From positions 124,001 to 188,000 of the forward strand of contig NZ_VEAF01000003.1 in the NCBI RefSeq assembly GCF_007673775.1: 64,000 nt of DNA. Reading direction: 5' to 3'. The position numbers and the translations under genes were made by a program. The DNA is from Curtobacterium sp. 9128 (GTDB taxonomy: Bacteria; Actinomycetota; Actinomycetes; Actinomycetales; Microbacteriaceae). Positions 50,586 to 58,724 of this stretch are shown here, piece after piece (positions within the stretch are counted from its first letter, which is position 1; every line of letters begins with the position of its first letter). The notes under the pieces are model-generated. The model did no database searches. It was not told where the DNA came from and was given only the letters and a program-made list of their open reading frames with translations.

Positions 50586-51685
50586 GGCAGCAGTTCGTCG
50601 TACATCGCGACCAGTCGGGTCGCCTCCCGCTCCCAGCGGAAGCGCTGCGCCGCGCGCCGCGCCGCACCACCGTGGCGTTCGAGCAGGGCCGGGTCCTCCG
50701 CGTACCGGCGCACGGCCCGGGCGATCGCCCCGGGGTCGTCCGGCGGGACGAAGGTCGCGCAGTCGGCACCCTCGAGCAGCATCCGCATCATCGGGGTGTC
50801 CGTCACGACCACGGCGAGGCCCGCGGCCAGGTACTCGAAGAGCTTCGTCGGGAAGATCTGGTCGGTCACGGGTGTGCGCCGGAACGGGACGAGGCCGATC
50901 CGCGCGCCCAGCAGCAGGTCGCGCGCCGCCGTCGGTCCGACGACCCCGCCGTGTCGGAGCAGCGCGCCGGCCTCGGCCGTTCGCAGCGCCGTCGTGTCGG
51001 TGGCGGCGTCGATCGACCCGACGAGCTCGATCCGCCACCCGGGTGGGAAGTCCGGCTGCTCCGGGACGGCGGCGACCACGTCGACGCCACGGTCCCGACT
51101 CAGGACGCCGACGTGCGCGACCACGGCGGGGCGCGCCTCCAGTGCGGTCTGCGTGTCGTCGGCCGCGCGCCGCAACGGGTAGTTGTGGATCGCGATCCGA
51201 CGCGCCTGCGGGAAGCGGCGGCCGGTCCACTCCGTCGCGGTGACGACCCGGTCCGCCGTACCGGCCAGTCGCAGGAGGCCGTGCGAGAGCGCGGAGAGCA
51301 CGGCGCGCTGCCGGTACGACAGGTAGTCCTTGCCCCAGATCTGGTCGGGCAGGTCCTCGTGGGCGTCGTAGACCACGATCCGGCCGGCCGCCCGGAGGAC
51401 CGGGATCGTCCAGATCAGCTCGGGGTCGTGCAGGTGCACCAGGCGCGCCCGCGACCGCAGCGCCAGCAGGAGCGCCTCGGTCGTGGAGAGCAGCATGCGT
51501 CGGAGGCGTCGCCGGGGCGGGATCCGGACCACCTCGACCGGTGTCGGCGGCGCCTCGAGCGGGCTGTCGACCGCGATCAGGCGGACCCGGTAGCCCGCGT
51601 CCGCCGCCGCTGCTGCCTCCCGCAGGTGCACGCGGTTGTCCACCCACGGGTGCGCACTCGACACGTGCACGATGTCCGGAGTCAT
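50570..51685 (-). CDS. GT4-type glycosyltransferase, 371 aa
   Basis: A GT-B transferase beginning DIVHVSSAHPWVDNRVHLRE, with YDAHEDLPDQIWGKDYLSYR and the donor-site FPTKLFEYLAAGLAVVVTDT. It is a full-length paralogue of the transferase at 44992-46215, in the other arm of the locus. ATG 51685 overlaps the stop of the preceding minus-strand gene. The product presumably adds one residue of the repeat unit; donor and acceptor are unknown. Confidence 0.87.
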   Translation of the reverse strand: MTPDIVHVSSAHPWVDNRVHLREAAAAADAGYRVRLIAVDSPLEAPPTPVEVVRIPPRRRLRRMLLSTTEALLLALRSRARLVHLHDPELIWTIPVLRAAGRIVVYDAHEDLPDQIWGKDYLSYRQRAVLSALSHGLLRLAGTADRVVTATEWTGRRFPQARRIAIHNYPLRRAADDTQTALEARPAVVAHVGVLSRDRGVDVVAAVPEQPDFPPGWRIELVGSIDAATDTTALRTAEAGALLRHGGVVGPTAARDLLLGARIGLVPFRRTPVTDQIFPTKLFEYLAAGLAVVVTDTPMMRMLLEGADCATFVPPDDPGAIARAVRRYAEDPALLERHGGAARRAAQRFRWEREATRLVAMYDELLPCVRR

Positions 51686-53037
51686 CCGGCCACCGCGGCG
51701 TCGAGGGCGGCCGCGTACCGACCGGCGAGGACCCGGTAGTCGTGGTCGCGGAGCACGTGGTCGCGGCCGCGTGCGCCCATCGCGTCGCGCTCAGCGGCTG
51801 GCATCGTCGCGAGCGCGAGCATGCCCTCGGCGAGCGCGTCGGGGTCCTCCGGGCGGACCTGCAACCCGCACCGGGCCGCCGAGACCGGTGCGAGGGGGAC
51901 CGGCGCAGCGACCAGGAGGGGCCGTCCGCAGAGCATGTACTCGTACTGCTTGTTCATCGAGACTCCGTACCGGTAGAGCGACAGGTCGCGCATCGTGACG
52001 ACGAGACAGCCGGCCTGTCGGCCGATGCGGCGCGCGGCGACCTGTGGCAGTCGTCCGTCCCAGACCACGTCCGGGCCGGACGGGAGGCTCGACACGCGTC
52101 GCCGGAGACGGCTCACGTCGCTGCCGTCCCCGACCAGGCGGAGTCGGAGCGGCGGGCCACCCGTCGCGCGGGCGCGGTCGTGTGCCAGGGCGAAGGCGTC
52201 GAGCAGTGTCTCGAGGTCGTTCGCCGGACCCATCGACCCGATGTACGTGATCGTGAAGGGGACGGGCCCGGGGCTGGGTGCGGTCCCCGTGCGGCCGACG
52301 TCCTCCGGCTGGACGCCGTTCGGGACCCAGGTGAAGGGTCGGTGCTGCCCGCGCTCGCCGTAGTACCGCCCGACGCTGTCGAGCGGGGACACGACGTGCA
52401 CGGCCCGGTCGACCGTGCGTCGCTCGACCGACCGGAGGGCGCGGACGACCGGATGCCGTTCCGAGAGCCCGGCGAGCCCGATGGCGGACTCCGGCCACAG
52501 GTCGCGCGGTTCGAAGACGAACGGCACGTGGTGGCGCCGGGCCAGCACCGACGCTGCCCAGGCGGCGAGCGGGTGGAACGAGCTCCCGACGACGACGTCG
52601 GGGCGGGGGAGCCCGCGCAGCATGCCCGGGACGAGGAGGAGGAACGTGAAGGTCAGGAGGTCCGCCAGTCGGCGGACGGTCCGACGGAGCCCGGCGCCGC
52701 GGTGGTCGACGCCGCGCAGCCAGCAGAACTCGAGGCCGTCGCCGGCCCAGCGCTCGCGGAGGCGGCCGGGGCGCATGTGGGATCGTCCGGTCGGGTGGTC
52801 GGTGCCCGCCGCGATGACGACGGCGTGCCAACCGTGCGTGGGGAGGTGTTCCGCGAGCAGCTGGTGTCGGGTGGCCCGGCCGTCGCGCTCCCGGTGGTGG
52901 GCGTAGTGGTTGACGATCCAGACGACGCGGCGGCCGCAGCCCCGTGGGTGCTCGCGCCGGTGCGGGTGCTCGTTCCGGCCCGGGCGCTCGTTCCGGCTCA
53001 CGCGCTCGTCCCGGCCCGGGCGCTCGCGCCGGCTCAC
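51682..53037 (-). CDS. WbuB-like GT4 glycosyltransferase, 451 aa
   Basis: After a basic repeated N-terminus (residues 1-36) the fold begins RVVWIVNHYAHHRERDGRAT, then HMRPGRLRERW, VVVGSSFHPLAAWAASVLAR, FVFEPRDLWPESAIGLAGL and the donor site GVSMNKQYEYMLCGRPLLVA. The NHYA opening and DLWPES motif are typical of WbuB/fucosaminyl-type transferases. GTG 53037 overlaps the previous stop (GTGA), but GTG 53001 in the second repeat copy is an equally formed start. Donor unknown. Confidence 0.84.
   Translation of the reverse strand: MSRRERPGRDERVSRNERPGRNEHPHRREHPRGCGRRVVWIVNHYAHHRERDGRATRHQLLAEHLPTHGWHAVVIAAGTDHPTGRSHMRPGRLRERWAGDGLEFCWLRGVDHRGAGLRRTVRRLADLLTFTFLLLVPGMLRGLPRPDVVVGSSFHPLAAWAASVLARRHHVPFVFEPRDLWPESAIGLAGLSERHPVVRALRSVERRTVDRAVHVVSPLDSVGRYYGERGQHRPFTWVPNGVQPEDVGRTGTAPSPGPVPFTITYIGSMGPANDLETLLDAFALAHDRARATGGPPLRLRLVGDGSDVSRLRRRVSSLPSGPDVVWDGRLPQVAARRIGRQAGCLVVTMRDLSLYRYGVSMNKQYEYMLCGRPLLVAAPVPLAPVSAARCGLQVRPEDPDALAEGMLALATMPAAERDAMGARGRDHVLRDHDYRVLAGRYAAALDAAVAG
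52966..53037 (-). repeat. 36-bp direct repeat carrying the glycosyltransferase start codon
   Basis: Units 53037-53002 and 53001-52966 each start GTGAGCCGG and encode 12 residues (SRRERPGRDER and SRNERPGRNEH types). The last bases of the upstream gene repeat part of the same unit, so the gene junction itself lies in a repeat. Confidence 0.8.
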
Positions 53038-53624
53038 GCGCTCGTCCCGGTGAACGTCTCGCTCGTGGCGTGGCCCGGTGTCGTGATCCCCTCGCGGCGG
53101 AGCACGACACCGACGGTCCGGAGCAGGATGCGGGCGTCGAGCGCGAGCGACCGGGTGTCCACGTACTCCAGGTCCGCGCGCAGCCGGTCGGGCCAGGGGA
53201 GCGCGTTGCGCCCGCGGATCTGCGCGAGGCCGGTCAGGCCGGGTCGGACGTCGTGCCGACGGTGTTGCTCGGGTGTGTAGAGGTCGAGGTACCGGCAGAG
53301 ACTCGGACGCGGTCCGACGAAGCTCATCTCGCCGACGAGCACGTTCCAGAGGCTCGGGAGTTCGTCGAGGCTCGTCGACCGGAGCCAGCATCCGAACGCC
53401 GTGAGCCGGTCGGCGTCGCTGACCACGCCCTCCGCCTCGCACGGTTCGCGCATCGTGCGGAACTTCACGATGGTGAACGTCGCACCGTGCAGCCCCGGGC
53501 GGTCCTGTCGGAACAGGACCGGACGGCCGAGCCGGACTGCGACGAGCAGGGCGATCACGAGGAGCAGCGGGGCCAGGGCGACGAGCGCCATCACTGCCCC
53601 GACGGCATCGAGGGCGCGCTTCAC
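53034..53624 (-). CDS. small phosphoglycosyl transferase (initiating sugar transferase)
   Basis: The protein has 196 residues, a monotopic PglC/WcaJ-type catalytic domain with one N-terminal hydrophobic re-entrant segment (GAVMALVALAPLLLVIALLV), then FTIVKFRTMREP, LRSTSLDELPSLWNVLVGEM, FVGPRPSL and RPGLTGLAQIRGRN. It transfers a sugar-1-phosphate to undecaprenyl phosphate to start the repeat unit. GTG 53624 overlaps the stop of the kinase gene. The large N-terminal domains of WbaP-type proteins are absent. Confidence 0.9.
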   Translation of the reverse strand: MKRALDAVGAVMALVALAPLLLVIALLVAVRLGRPVLFRQDRPGLHGATFTIVKFRTMREPCEAEGVVSDADRLTAFGCWLRSTSLDELPSLWNVLVGEMSFVGPRPSLCRYLDLYTPEQHRRHDVRPGLTGLAQIRGRNALPWPDRLRADLEYVDTRSLALDARILLRTVGVVLRREGITTPGHATSETFTGTSA

Positions 53625-54991
53625 GCTGCGCTCCCCTCGGTTGCGGACCTCGGCGCCCCGGGCCGCGTGTAGGAGCCGTCCGCGACGGGACGTCTGGACT
53701 TCGTGAGGACGACGCCGTCGGGGTGCTCGCCGACGCGTGCGAGTGCCGCCACGGCTTGCCGGACGTCCGAGCGCTTGGTCTGGCCCGCCGCGGCCACCAG
53801 CACGGTCGTGGACACGAGCGTGCTGACGAGGGCGGCGTCGGTGACGGCGAGGACGGGAGGCGTGTCGATGAGCACGACGTCGAACTGCGTCGCGAGGTCC
53901 GCCACCACCTGCTCCATCGCCGCTGAGCCGATGAGCTCGCTCGGGTTCGGCGGGATCGTCCCGGCGGGGAGCACGCTGAACACGTCGGCGCCCCACTCCT
54001 GCAGGACGTCGTCGAGCTCGGCACGGCTGACGAGCAGGTCGGTGAGGCCGACGGCCCCCTCGAGGTCCAGCGAACGGGCGACGTGCGGCCGGCGGAGGTC
54101 GGCGTCGACGACCACGGTCCTGATGCCGCTCTGCGCCAGGGCGATCGCCAGGTTCAGCGTCGTGGTGGTCTTGCCCTCGGCAGGACGTGCGCTCGTGACC
54201 GCGATCGTGGGGACGCCACCCGTGCGGAGGAACTGGAGGTTCGTGCGCAGGCTCCGGAACGCCTCGGCACGCGGCGTCGTCCCCTCGTCACGGCTGATGA
54301 GGGGCTGCCGGACCGCGTCCGGGTCGAGGCCGATCTCGCCGATCACGGGGACGTCGCCGTCGAGGTCGTCGGCGGACCGGACGCGGGTGTCGGCCGCGGC
54401 GCGGAGCAGTGCGAGCCCGGCGCCGACGGCGAGCCCCACGGCGAGTCCGAGCGCCAGGTCCGCCCTCGTCCTCGGCGCGATCGGCGACGTGGGGGTCGAC
54501 GCCTCCGACACCCGTTCCAGCCGGACCGACGGTTCGCCGCTCGCGGTCGTCGGCTCGATCTCGGACACCACCTCGGCGAGCATCCGCCCGGTCGTGTCCG
54601 CGATCCGGGCTGCTCGCGCGGCGTCGCCGTCCGTCGCCGCGATCTCGATGATGACCGTCCCGGAGCTGACGACGCTCGTCACGCGGTGTCCGAGCGCCGC
54701 CGGTGTAGTGTCCAACCCGAGGGCGTCGATCACGCGTTCCAGGACCCGCGGCGACGATGCCAGCACGGTGTAGGACGTGATCTTCTGCTGCGCCGCGGTG
54801 GACCCCTGGGCGATGTCGCCGGCCGAGGCGTTCTGCTGCCCGGCGACGGAGACGTAGTACGACGTCGTCGCGCGGAACGTGGGCGGTGTGGTGCTCGTGA
54901 CGACGAGGGCCGTCCCGCCGCCGACCACCGCGGTGGCGAGGACGATCCACCAGCCGGAGACGAGTGCTCGTGCGATGACGAAGTGGTTCAT
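53621..54991 (-). CDS. Wzc-like polysaccharide co-polymerase / BY-kinase
   Basis: The protein has 456 residues from ATG 54991 with GAGAGGA upstream. A Wzz-type domain lies between two membrane helices (SGWWIVLATAVVGGGTALVV near the start, LALGLAVGLAVGAGLALLRA near 180). A cytoplasmic BY-kinase follows, with Walker A SARPAEGKTTTTLNLA, Walker A-prime VVVDADLRRP and Walker B VVLIDTPPV. It should set chain length and couple polymerisation to export. The C-terminal tail has only one tyrosine (GSYTRPG) instead of the usual cluster, so autophosphorylation control may be reduced or different. Confidence 0.88.
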   Translation of the reverse strand: MNHFVIARALVSGWWIVLATAVVGGGTALVVTSTTPPTFRATTSYYVSVAGQQNASAGDIAQGSTAAQQKITSYTVLASSPRVLERVIDALGLDTTPAALGHRVTSVVSSGTVIIEIAATDGDAARAARIADTTGRMLAEVVSEIEPTTASGEPSVRLERVSEASTPTSPIAPRTRADLALGLAVGLAVGAGLALLRAAADTRVRSADDLDGDVPVIGEIGLDPDAVRQPLISRDEGTTPRAEAFRSLRTNLQFLRTGGVPTIAVTSARPAEGKTTTTLNLAIALAQSGIRTVVVDADLRRPHVARSLDLEGAVGLTDLLVSRAELDDVLQEWGADVFSVLPAGTIPPNPSELIGSAAMEQVVADLATQFDVVLIDTPPVLAVTDAALVSTLVSTTVLVAAAGQTKRSDVRQAVAALARVGEHPDGVVLTKSRRPVADGSYTRPGAPRSATEGSAA

Positions 54992-55082
54992 GCGGGTCCT
55001 CTCGTCGAGTGGTCCGGGTGCGGTGTCGCGTGCGGAGCGGGGTCCCCGTCGCTGGTGCCGGGGACCCCGCTCGGCGGTGAGG

Positions 55083-56534
55083 TCAGCTGCGCGTGTCGGC
55101 CGGGACCCGGAACAGATCCGACGTCGCGCTCCTGCCGAACGCCGTCTGCCGGATCGCGAAGGAGTACTCCGTCGCACCGGCCGCGACGGCTGCCTCGAAC
55201 GACCAGGTGCCCTCGTCGCTGACCCGGAACGGGCCTCCCGGCACGATGACCGCGCCGTCGGCGTCGACCACGTCGTAGGTGGCGCCGGGCGTCGCGGTGC
55301 CCGTGAAGGTGTTCGTGGTCCCCGGGGCGACCGTGGCCGGGCCCGTGCGGGTGACGGGGGAGAGCTCACCAGCCTCGATGCGGACGGGTGTCGTCGCCGA
55401 GGCGGCGAGGGACCCCTGCGGCGCCGAGCCGCTCACCGCGATGCCGAGCTCGCCGGTCCCGGCGGCGGTGCCCGGGTTCCGCACCGGCACGCCGAACCGG
55501 ATCTCCTGCCCGGGGGTCAGCTTCCACCCGGCGTTGCCCGGCGCCCACCGGAAGGTGACGGAGCGACCGTCGTCCGACACCACGCCGCCGACGAGGTTGT
55601 CCGCGGGGAAGTCCGTCCAGTCCCCGCCGGAGGCGGGACGCTGCTGGCCGCGGATCGTCGTGAGGTCGCTCGGGAAGGTCGTCCCGGTCGGCGCCGTGAA
55701 GCGCACCGTGGCGTCGGACCCGGGACCCGTGATCTCCGCGGCGGCACGGAGTTGACCGAACACCGTCGTGGTCGCACCCGCCGGCAGCGTGGTCGTCGTG
55801 CCGTTGACACCCGTCAGGAGTTCCTTCGGCGCGAACACCACGTCGACGGAGGTCTGGTCCTGGTAGGTGCCGTCGATGTACTGCTGGAACGTCAGGGTGT
55901 TCCTGCCGTCGCTGAGGCCGCCGACCACGGCACTCCACGTTCCGCTCGACGTCGCGGTCGCCACGACGACGCCGTTGCGGCGGATGGACGCGTTCGGGGT
56001 GGCGGTGCCGGTGACCGTCGCCGTTCGTGCGGCGTCGTCCTGACCGGTGAGCCTGGCGGTGATCGGACGGGCCGCGTACGGCCGGGTGATCGCGCCGAGT
56101 GACGTGGTGGCGGTGCTGTACCAGCCGTAGCCGAAGAGGTCTCGGCCGTAGGAGTGCACGTACCCGGAGGAGATCGTCTCGCCCTCGCGCCAGCTCGACG
56201 GCCACGGCACCAGGACCCCGTTGGTCGTGCTGACGTCCTTGAGGTCGATGCCGACGGCCGGGATCCTGACCCACGAGCGGCAGGACTTCCACCCGCTGCA
56301 GACGGGCGTGGCGGAGATGTACATCCCGTTCTCCCGCGCGGAGACCCGGACGTCCCGCGGTGCTCCGAACGAGCCGTACGGGGTGATGGCCGTCCGCGCG
56401 GACGGCTTCCCGCCGGAGTCCGGGTCGGGGCTGGCCGTCGTGCCCGGGGCAGCGCCCGCGGTGAGGACGCCCGTGGTGAGCAGGGCGACGAGGACCGCGG
56501 CCGGCGCGGCGCGGCGGAGGTGGTGCGTGGTCAT
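55083..56534 (-). CDS. secreted multidomain protein with C-terminal Ig-like module, 483 aa
   Basis: A signal peptide (RRAAPAAVLVALLTTGVLTA) precedes a domain with two cysteines (VCSGWKSCRSWVRI), then beta-rich repeats (TVTGTATPNASIRRNGVVVA) and a C-terminal module (TVAPGTTNTFTGTATPGATY to SATSDLFRVPADTRS). That module recurs twice in the next gene. There is no sortase motif or membrane anchor, so it is released or held by the glycan. Function unknown; the context suggests a surface or matrix protein made with the polysaccharide. Confidence 0.72.
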   Translation of the reverse strand: MTTHHLRRAAPAAVLVALLTTGVLTAGAAPGTTASPDPDSGGKPSARTAITPYGSFGAPRDVRVSARENGMYISATPVCSGWKSCRSWVRIPAVGIDLKDVSTTNGVLVPWPSSWREGETISSGYVHSYGRDLFGYGWYSTATTSLGAITRPYAARPITARLTGQDDAARTATVTGTATPNASIRRNGVVVATATSSGTWSAVVGGLSDGRNTLTFQQYIDGTYQDQTSVDVVFAPKELLTGVNGTTTTLPAGATTTVFGQLRAAAEITGPGSDATVRFTAPTGTTFPSDLTTIRGQQRPASGGDWTDFPADNLVGGVVSDDGRSVTFRWAPGNAGWKLTPGQEIRFGVPVRNPGTAAGTGELGIAVSGSAPQGSLAASATTPVRIEAGELSPVTRTGPATVAPGTTNTFTGTATPGATYDVVDADGAVIVPGGPFRVSDEGTWSFEAAVAAGATEYSFAIRQTAFGRSATSDLFRVPADTRS

Positions 56535-56616
56535 GGCTTCCTTCCTCGGAGCGTGGAGCTGGAGTCCCCGGTGGGGCGGCCGCCGCGGGGCGACCGCCCG
56601 ACCGGGGGTGTCGGTG

Positions 56617-58536
56617 TCAGCGGGTGTTCGCCGACACGGTGAAGAGCGACGTCGTGTAGCTCGCGCCGTCGATCGTGATGCGGAACTTGAACTTGAAGTC
56701 GAGCTGTCCGGCCGAGACCGCACGGTCGAAGGTCCAGCGACCGCCGGCGTCGATCGGGCGGATGCCCGGGACGATCGGGGTGCCCGATGCGTTCAGCACC
56801 TCGTACCGGGCACCGGCCGGTCCCGACCCGGTGAACGTGTTGACCTCACCCGGACGCACGGTCTGCGCGTCGGGGACCACCGGGGCGAACCCCGCGTTGG
56901 CGCGGAGCACGAACAGCTCGGACGTCTCGGTGACGCCGTCCTTGGTCTGCCGGATCCTGAAGCGGAACTCCGTGGCACCGTTCGAGATCACGCGGTCGAA
57001 GGTCCAGGTGCCGTCACCGGCCACGCTCAGGCTCCCGGGGACGAGCGGCGTGCCGGAGACGTTCAGGACCTCGTAGGTCGCGTCCGGTTCTGCCGTCCCG
57101 ACGAAGGTGTTCGTCACGCCGGGCGTCACCGTGTCCGGGCGCGTCAACGTGACGGGTGCGAGCCGGCTGGTCGAGCCCGGGTTCACCGTGACCTCGGCGA
57201 CGGTGGTGTTCGCACCCTTCGAGTGCTGCACCACGCGGAGGACGTGCTCCGACCGGTCGAGGGCGTCGGTGTCGAGGGTCCATCGTCCGTTCGGCAGGAC
57301 GCCGTCCGCGCTCCGCCCGACGACCACGTCACCGTTGCTGGTGTCGAGGACCTCGATGCGGGACTCCGGCTCGCCGCGGCCCTCCATGCGGAGCGGTCCA
57401 GCGGGCTGGACGGAGTCGTCCGCCGGTGTGTCGATCGTCACCGCGGCGCCGTAGTCGACCCCCTTCGTGACGTCGTGGGTCGTGTCACGGAGGCCGCTGA
57501 GCGACTGGGAGGCGGTGACCCGGTACGAGCCGCCGGCATCGGGTGCCGGGATCGTGGTGGACCATGCGCCGGAGACGACATCTGCGGTGACGGGTGCACC
57601 GATCGGCTGCCCGTCGGGCCCGAACAGCGACACCAGCGCTCCCGGGTGTGCCGTACCCGATGCGACGACGGGGGCGTCGATGTCCGGGGGGAACGTCGTG
57701 TCGAAGGTCAGGGCATCGGCAGTGAGCTCGGCGGTCAGCGTCGCCGACCCCGTCTGCTCGCTTCCCTCGTACTGCTCGAGCGCGATCTGGTTCGGGCCGA
57801 AGACGAGCGACCCGACCGTCGTGGACCAGGCGCCGTTGCCGTCGACCCGGACCGGTGCGCCGCCGTTCACCAGGACGGTGGCGTTCGGGGTCCCGGTGCC
57901 CGAGATGCGCGCGGTCCGCGCGAGCACGTCGATGCCGTCGAGGCGGGCGGTGAACGCGGCGATGAAGTCGTCGATCGTCGGGACGCGGTCCGCGACGGTC
58001 TTCGACTGGAGCCGCATCACGTCGTCCTTGTTGAACAGCCCGAGGAAGCCGTCGTTGTAGGTCGACTTGAGGCCGGTGCCGATCGGGTTGTTCGAGCCGG
58101 TGTTCGCCGCCTGCGTGAACCGCTGCGCCGGGTCGTCGTCGTCGCACGCCTCGAGCGTGACCGGCGAGGAGTTCGTGATCGTCGTCGAGCCGGCGGTCAG
58201 ACAGAGCCCGGGATCCGACTGCGGCCGCACGGTCGACGTGGAGCCGGCAGCCGGGACGAACCAGTTCACGGCGGCCGCCCGTGCCTGAGCGAGCGTCCCC
58301 GCCCGGTTCGCGGGGACCGGCTGTCCCGCCGCCGCTGCCGACGGTGCGCTGAAGGCCATGGCGCCCTCGAACGGGGAAGTCTCGGTGACGAGTGGTCCGA
58401 CGACCTGGGGAGCGTCGTCGAGCGTCTGGGCGGCCTGGGCGCCGGAGGCGACGAGGCTCGACGCCACAGCGGTGACCACGATCACCCCCGCGCCCAGGAC
58501 CCGACGCATCGGTGCCGTGGAGTGCAACTTCGGCAT
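56617..58536 (-). CDS. secreted multidomain Ig-like repeat protein, 639 aa
   Basis: A signal peptide (VLGAGVIVVTAVASSLVASG, ending AQA) is followed by a region with one cysteine pair (GLCLTAGSTTITN, TLEACDDDD), several bacterial Ig-like units (ARISGTGTPNATVLVNGGAP, PVVASGTAHPGALVSLFGPD) and two copies of the terminal module (ATYEVLNVSGTPLVPG, ARYEVLNASGTPIVPG). It may be an adhesin or matrix protein. It pairs with the gene at 55083, which shares the module. The promoter region at 58537-58724 is unusually AT-rich. Confidence 0.72.
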   Translation of the reverse strand: MPKLHSTAPMRRVLGAGVIVVTAVASSLVASGAQAAQTLDDAPQVVGPLVTETSPFEGAMAFSAPSAAAAGQPVPANRAGTLAQARAAAVNWFVPAAGSTSTVRPQSDPGLCLTAGSTTITNSSPVTLEACDDDDPAQRFTQAANTGSNNPIGTGLKSTYNDGFLGLFNKDDVMRLQSKTVADRVPTIDDFIAAFTARLDGIDVLARTARISGTGTPNATVLVNGGAPVRVDGNGAWSTTVGSLVFGPNQIALEQYEGSEQTGSATLTAELTADALTFDTTFPPDIDAPVVASGTAHPGALVSLFGPDGQPIGAPVTADVVSGAWSTTIPAPDAGGSYRVTASQSLSGLRDTTHDVTKGVDYGAAVTIDTPADDSVQPAGPLRMEGRGEPESRIEVLDTSNGDVVVGRSADGVLPNGRWTLDTDALDRSEHVLRVVQHSKGANTTVAEVTVNPGSTSRLAPVTLTRPDTVTPGVTNTFVGTAEPDATYEVLNVSGTPLVPGSLSVAGDGTWTFDRVISNGATEFRFRIRQTKDGVTETSELFVLRANAGFAPVVPDAQTVRPGEVNTFTGSGPAGARYEVLNASGTPIVPGIRPIDAGGRWTFDRAVSAGQLDFKFKFRITIDGASYTTSLFTVSANTR

Positions 58537-58724
58537 TGCTGCCCTTTCTGTTGAGAATGCAGAACGACACCGAAGATATCAGGTATTTCACGCCGGTCAA
58601 TGGCTGAGAATGCAATATCGAGAAATGTCCCTACTTGCGAGATATCGACATTTCGAGAATGTCCGGTGCCTCGCGGACGTCTCCGATCAGCCGGTCCGCA
58701 TGGCGTGATGAGTACGCTGACGCG
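58537..58724. promoter_or_regulatory. AT-rich divergent control region with inverted and direct repeats
   Basis: The region is much richer in A and T than its surroundings. It holds GAAATGTC (58622-58629) and its complement GACATTTC (58647-58654), GAGAATGCA twice and GATATC twice. TACGCT (58713-58718) ends six bases before GTG 58725, marking a leaderless promoter to the right; the secreted-protein gene is to the left. Confidence 0.5.

Noticed and set aside
55083..58536. Sortase-anchored surface proteins
   Set aside because: Neither protein ends in an LPxTG-type motif with a membrane segment and basic tail.
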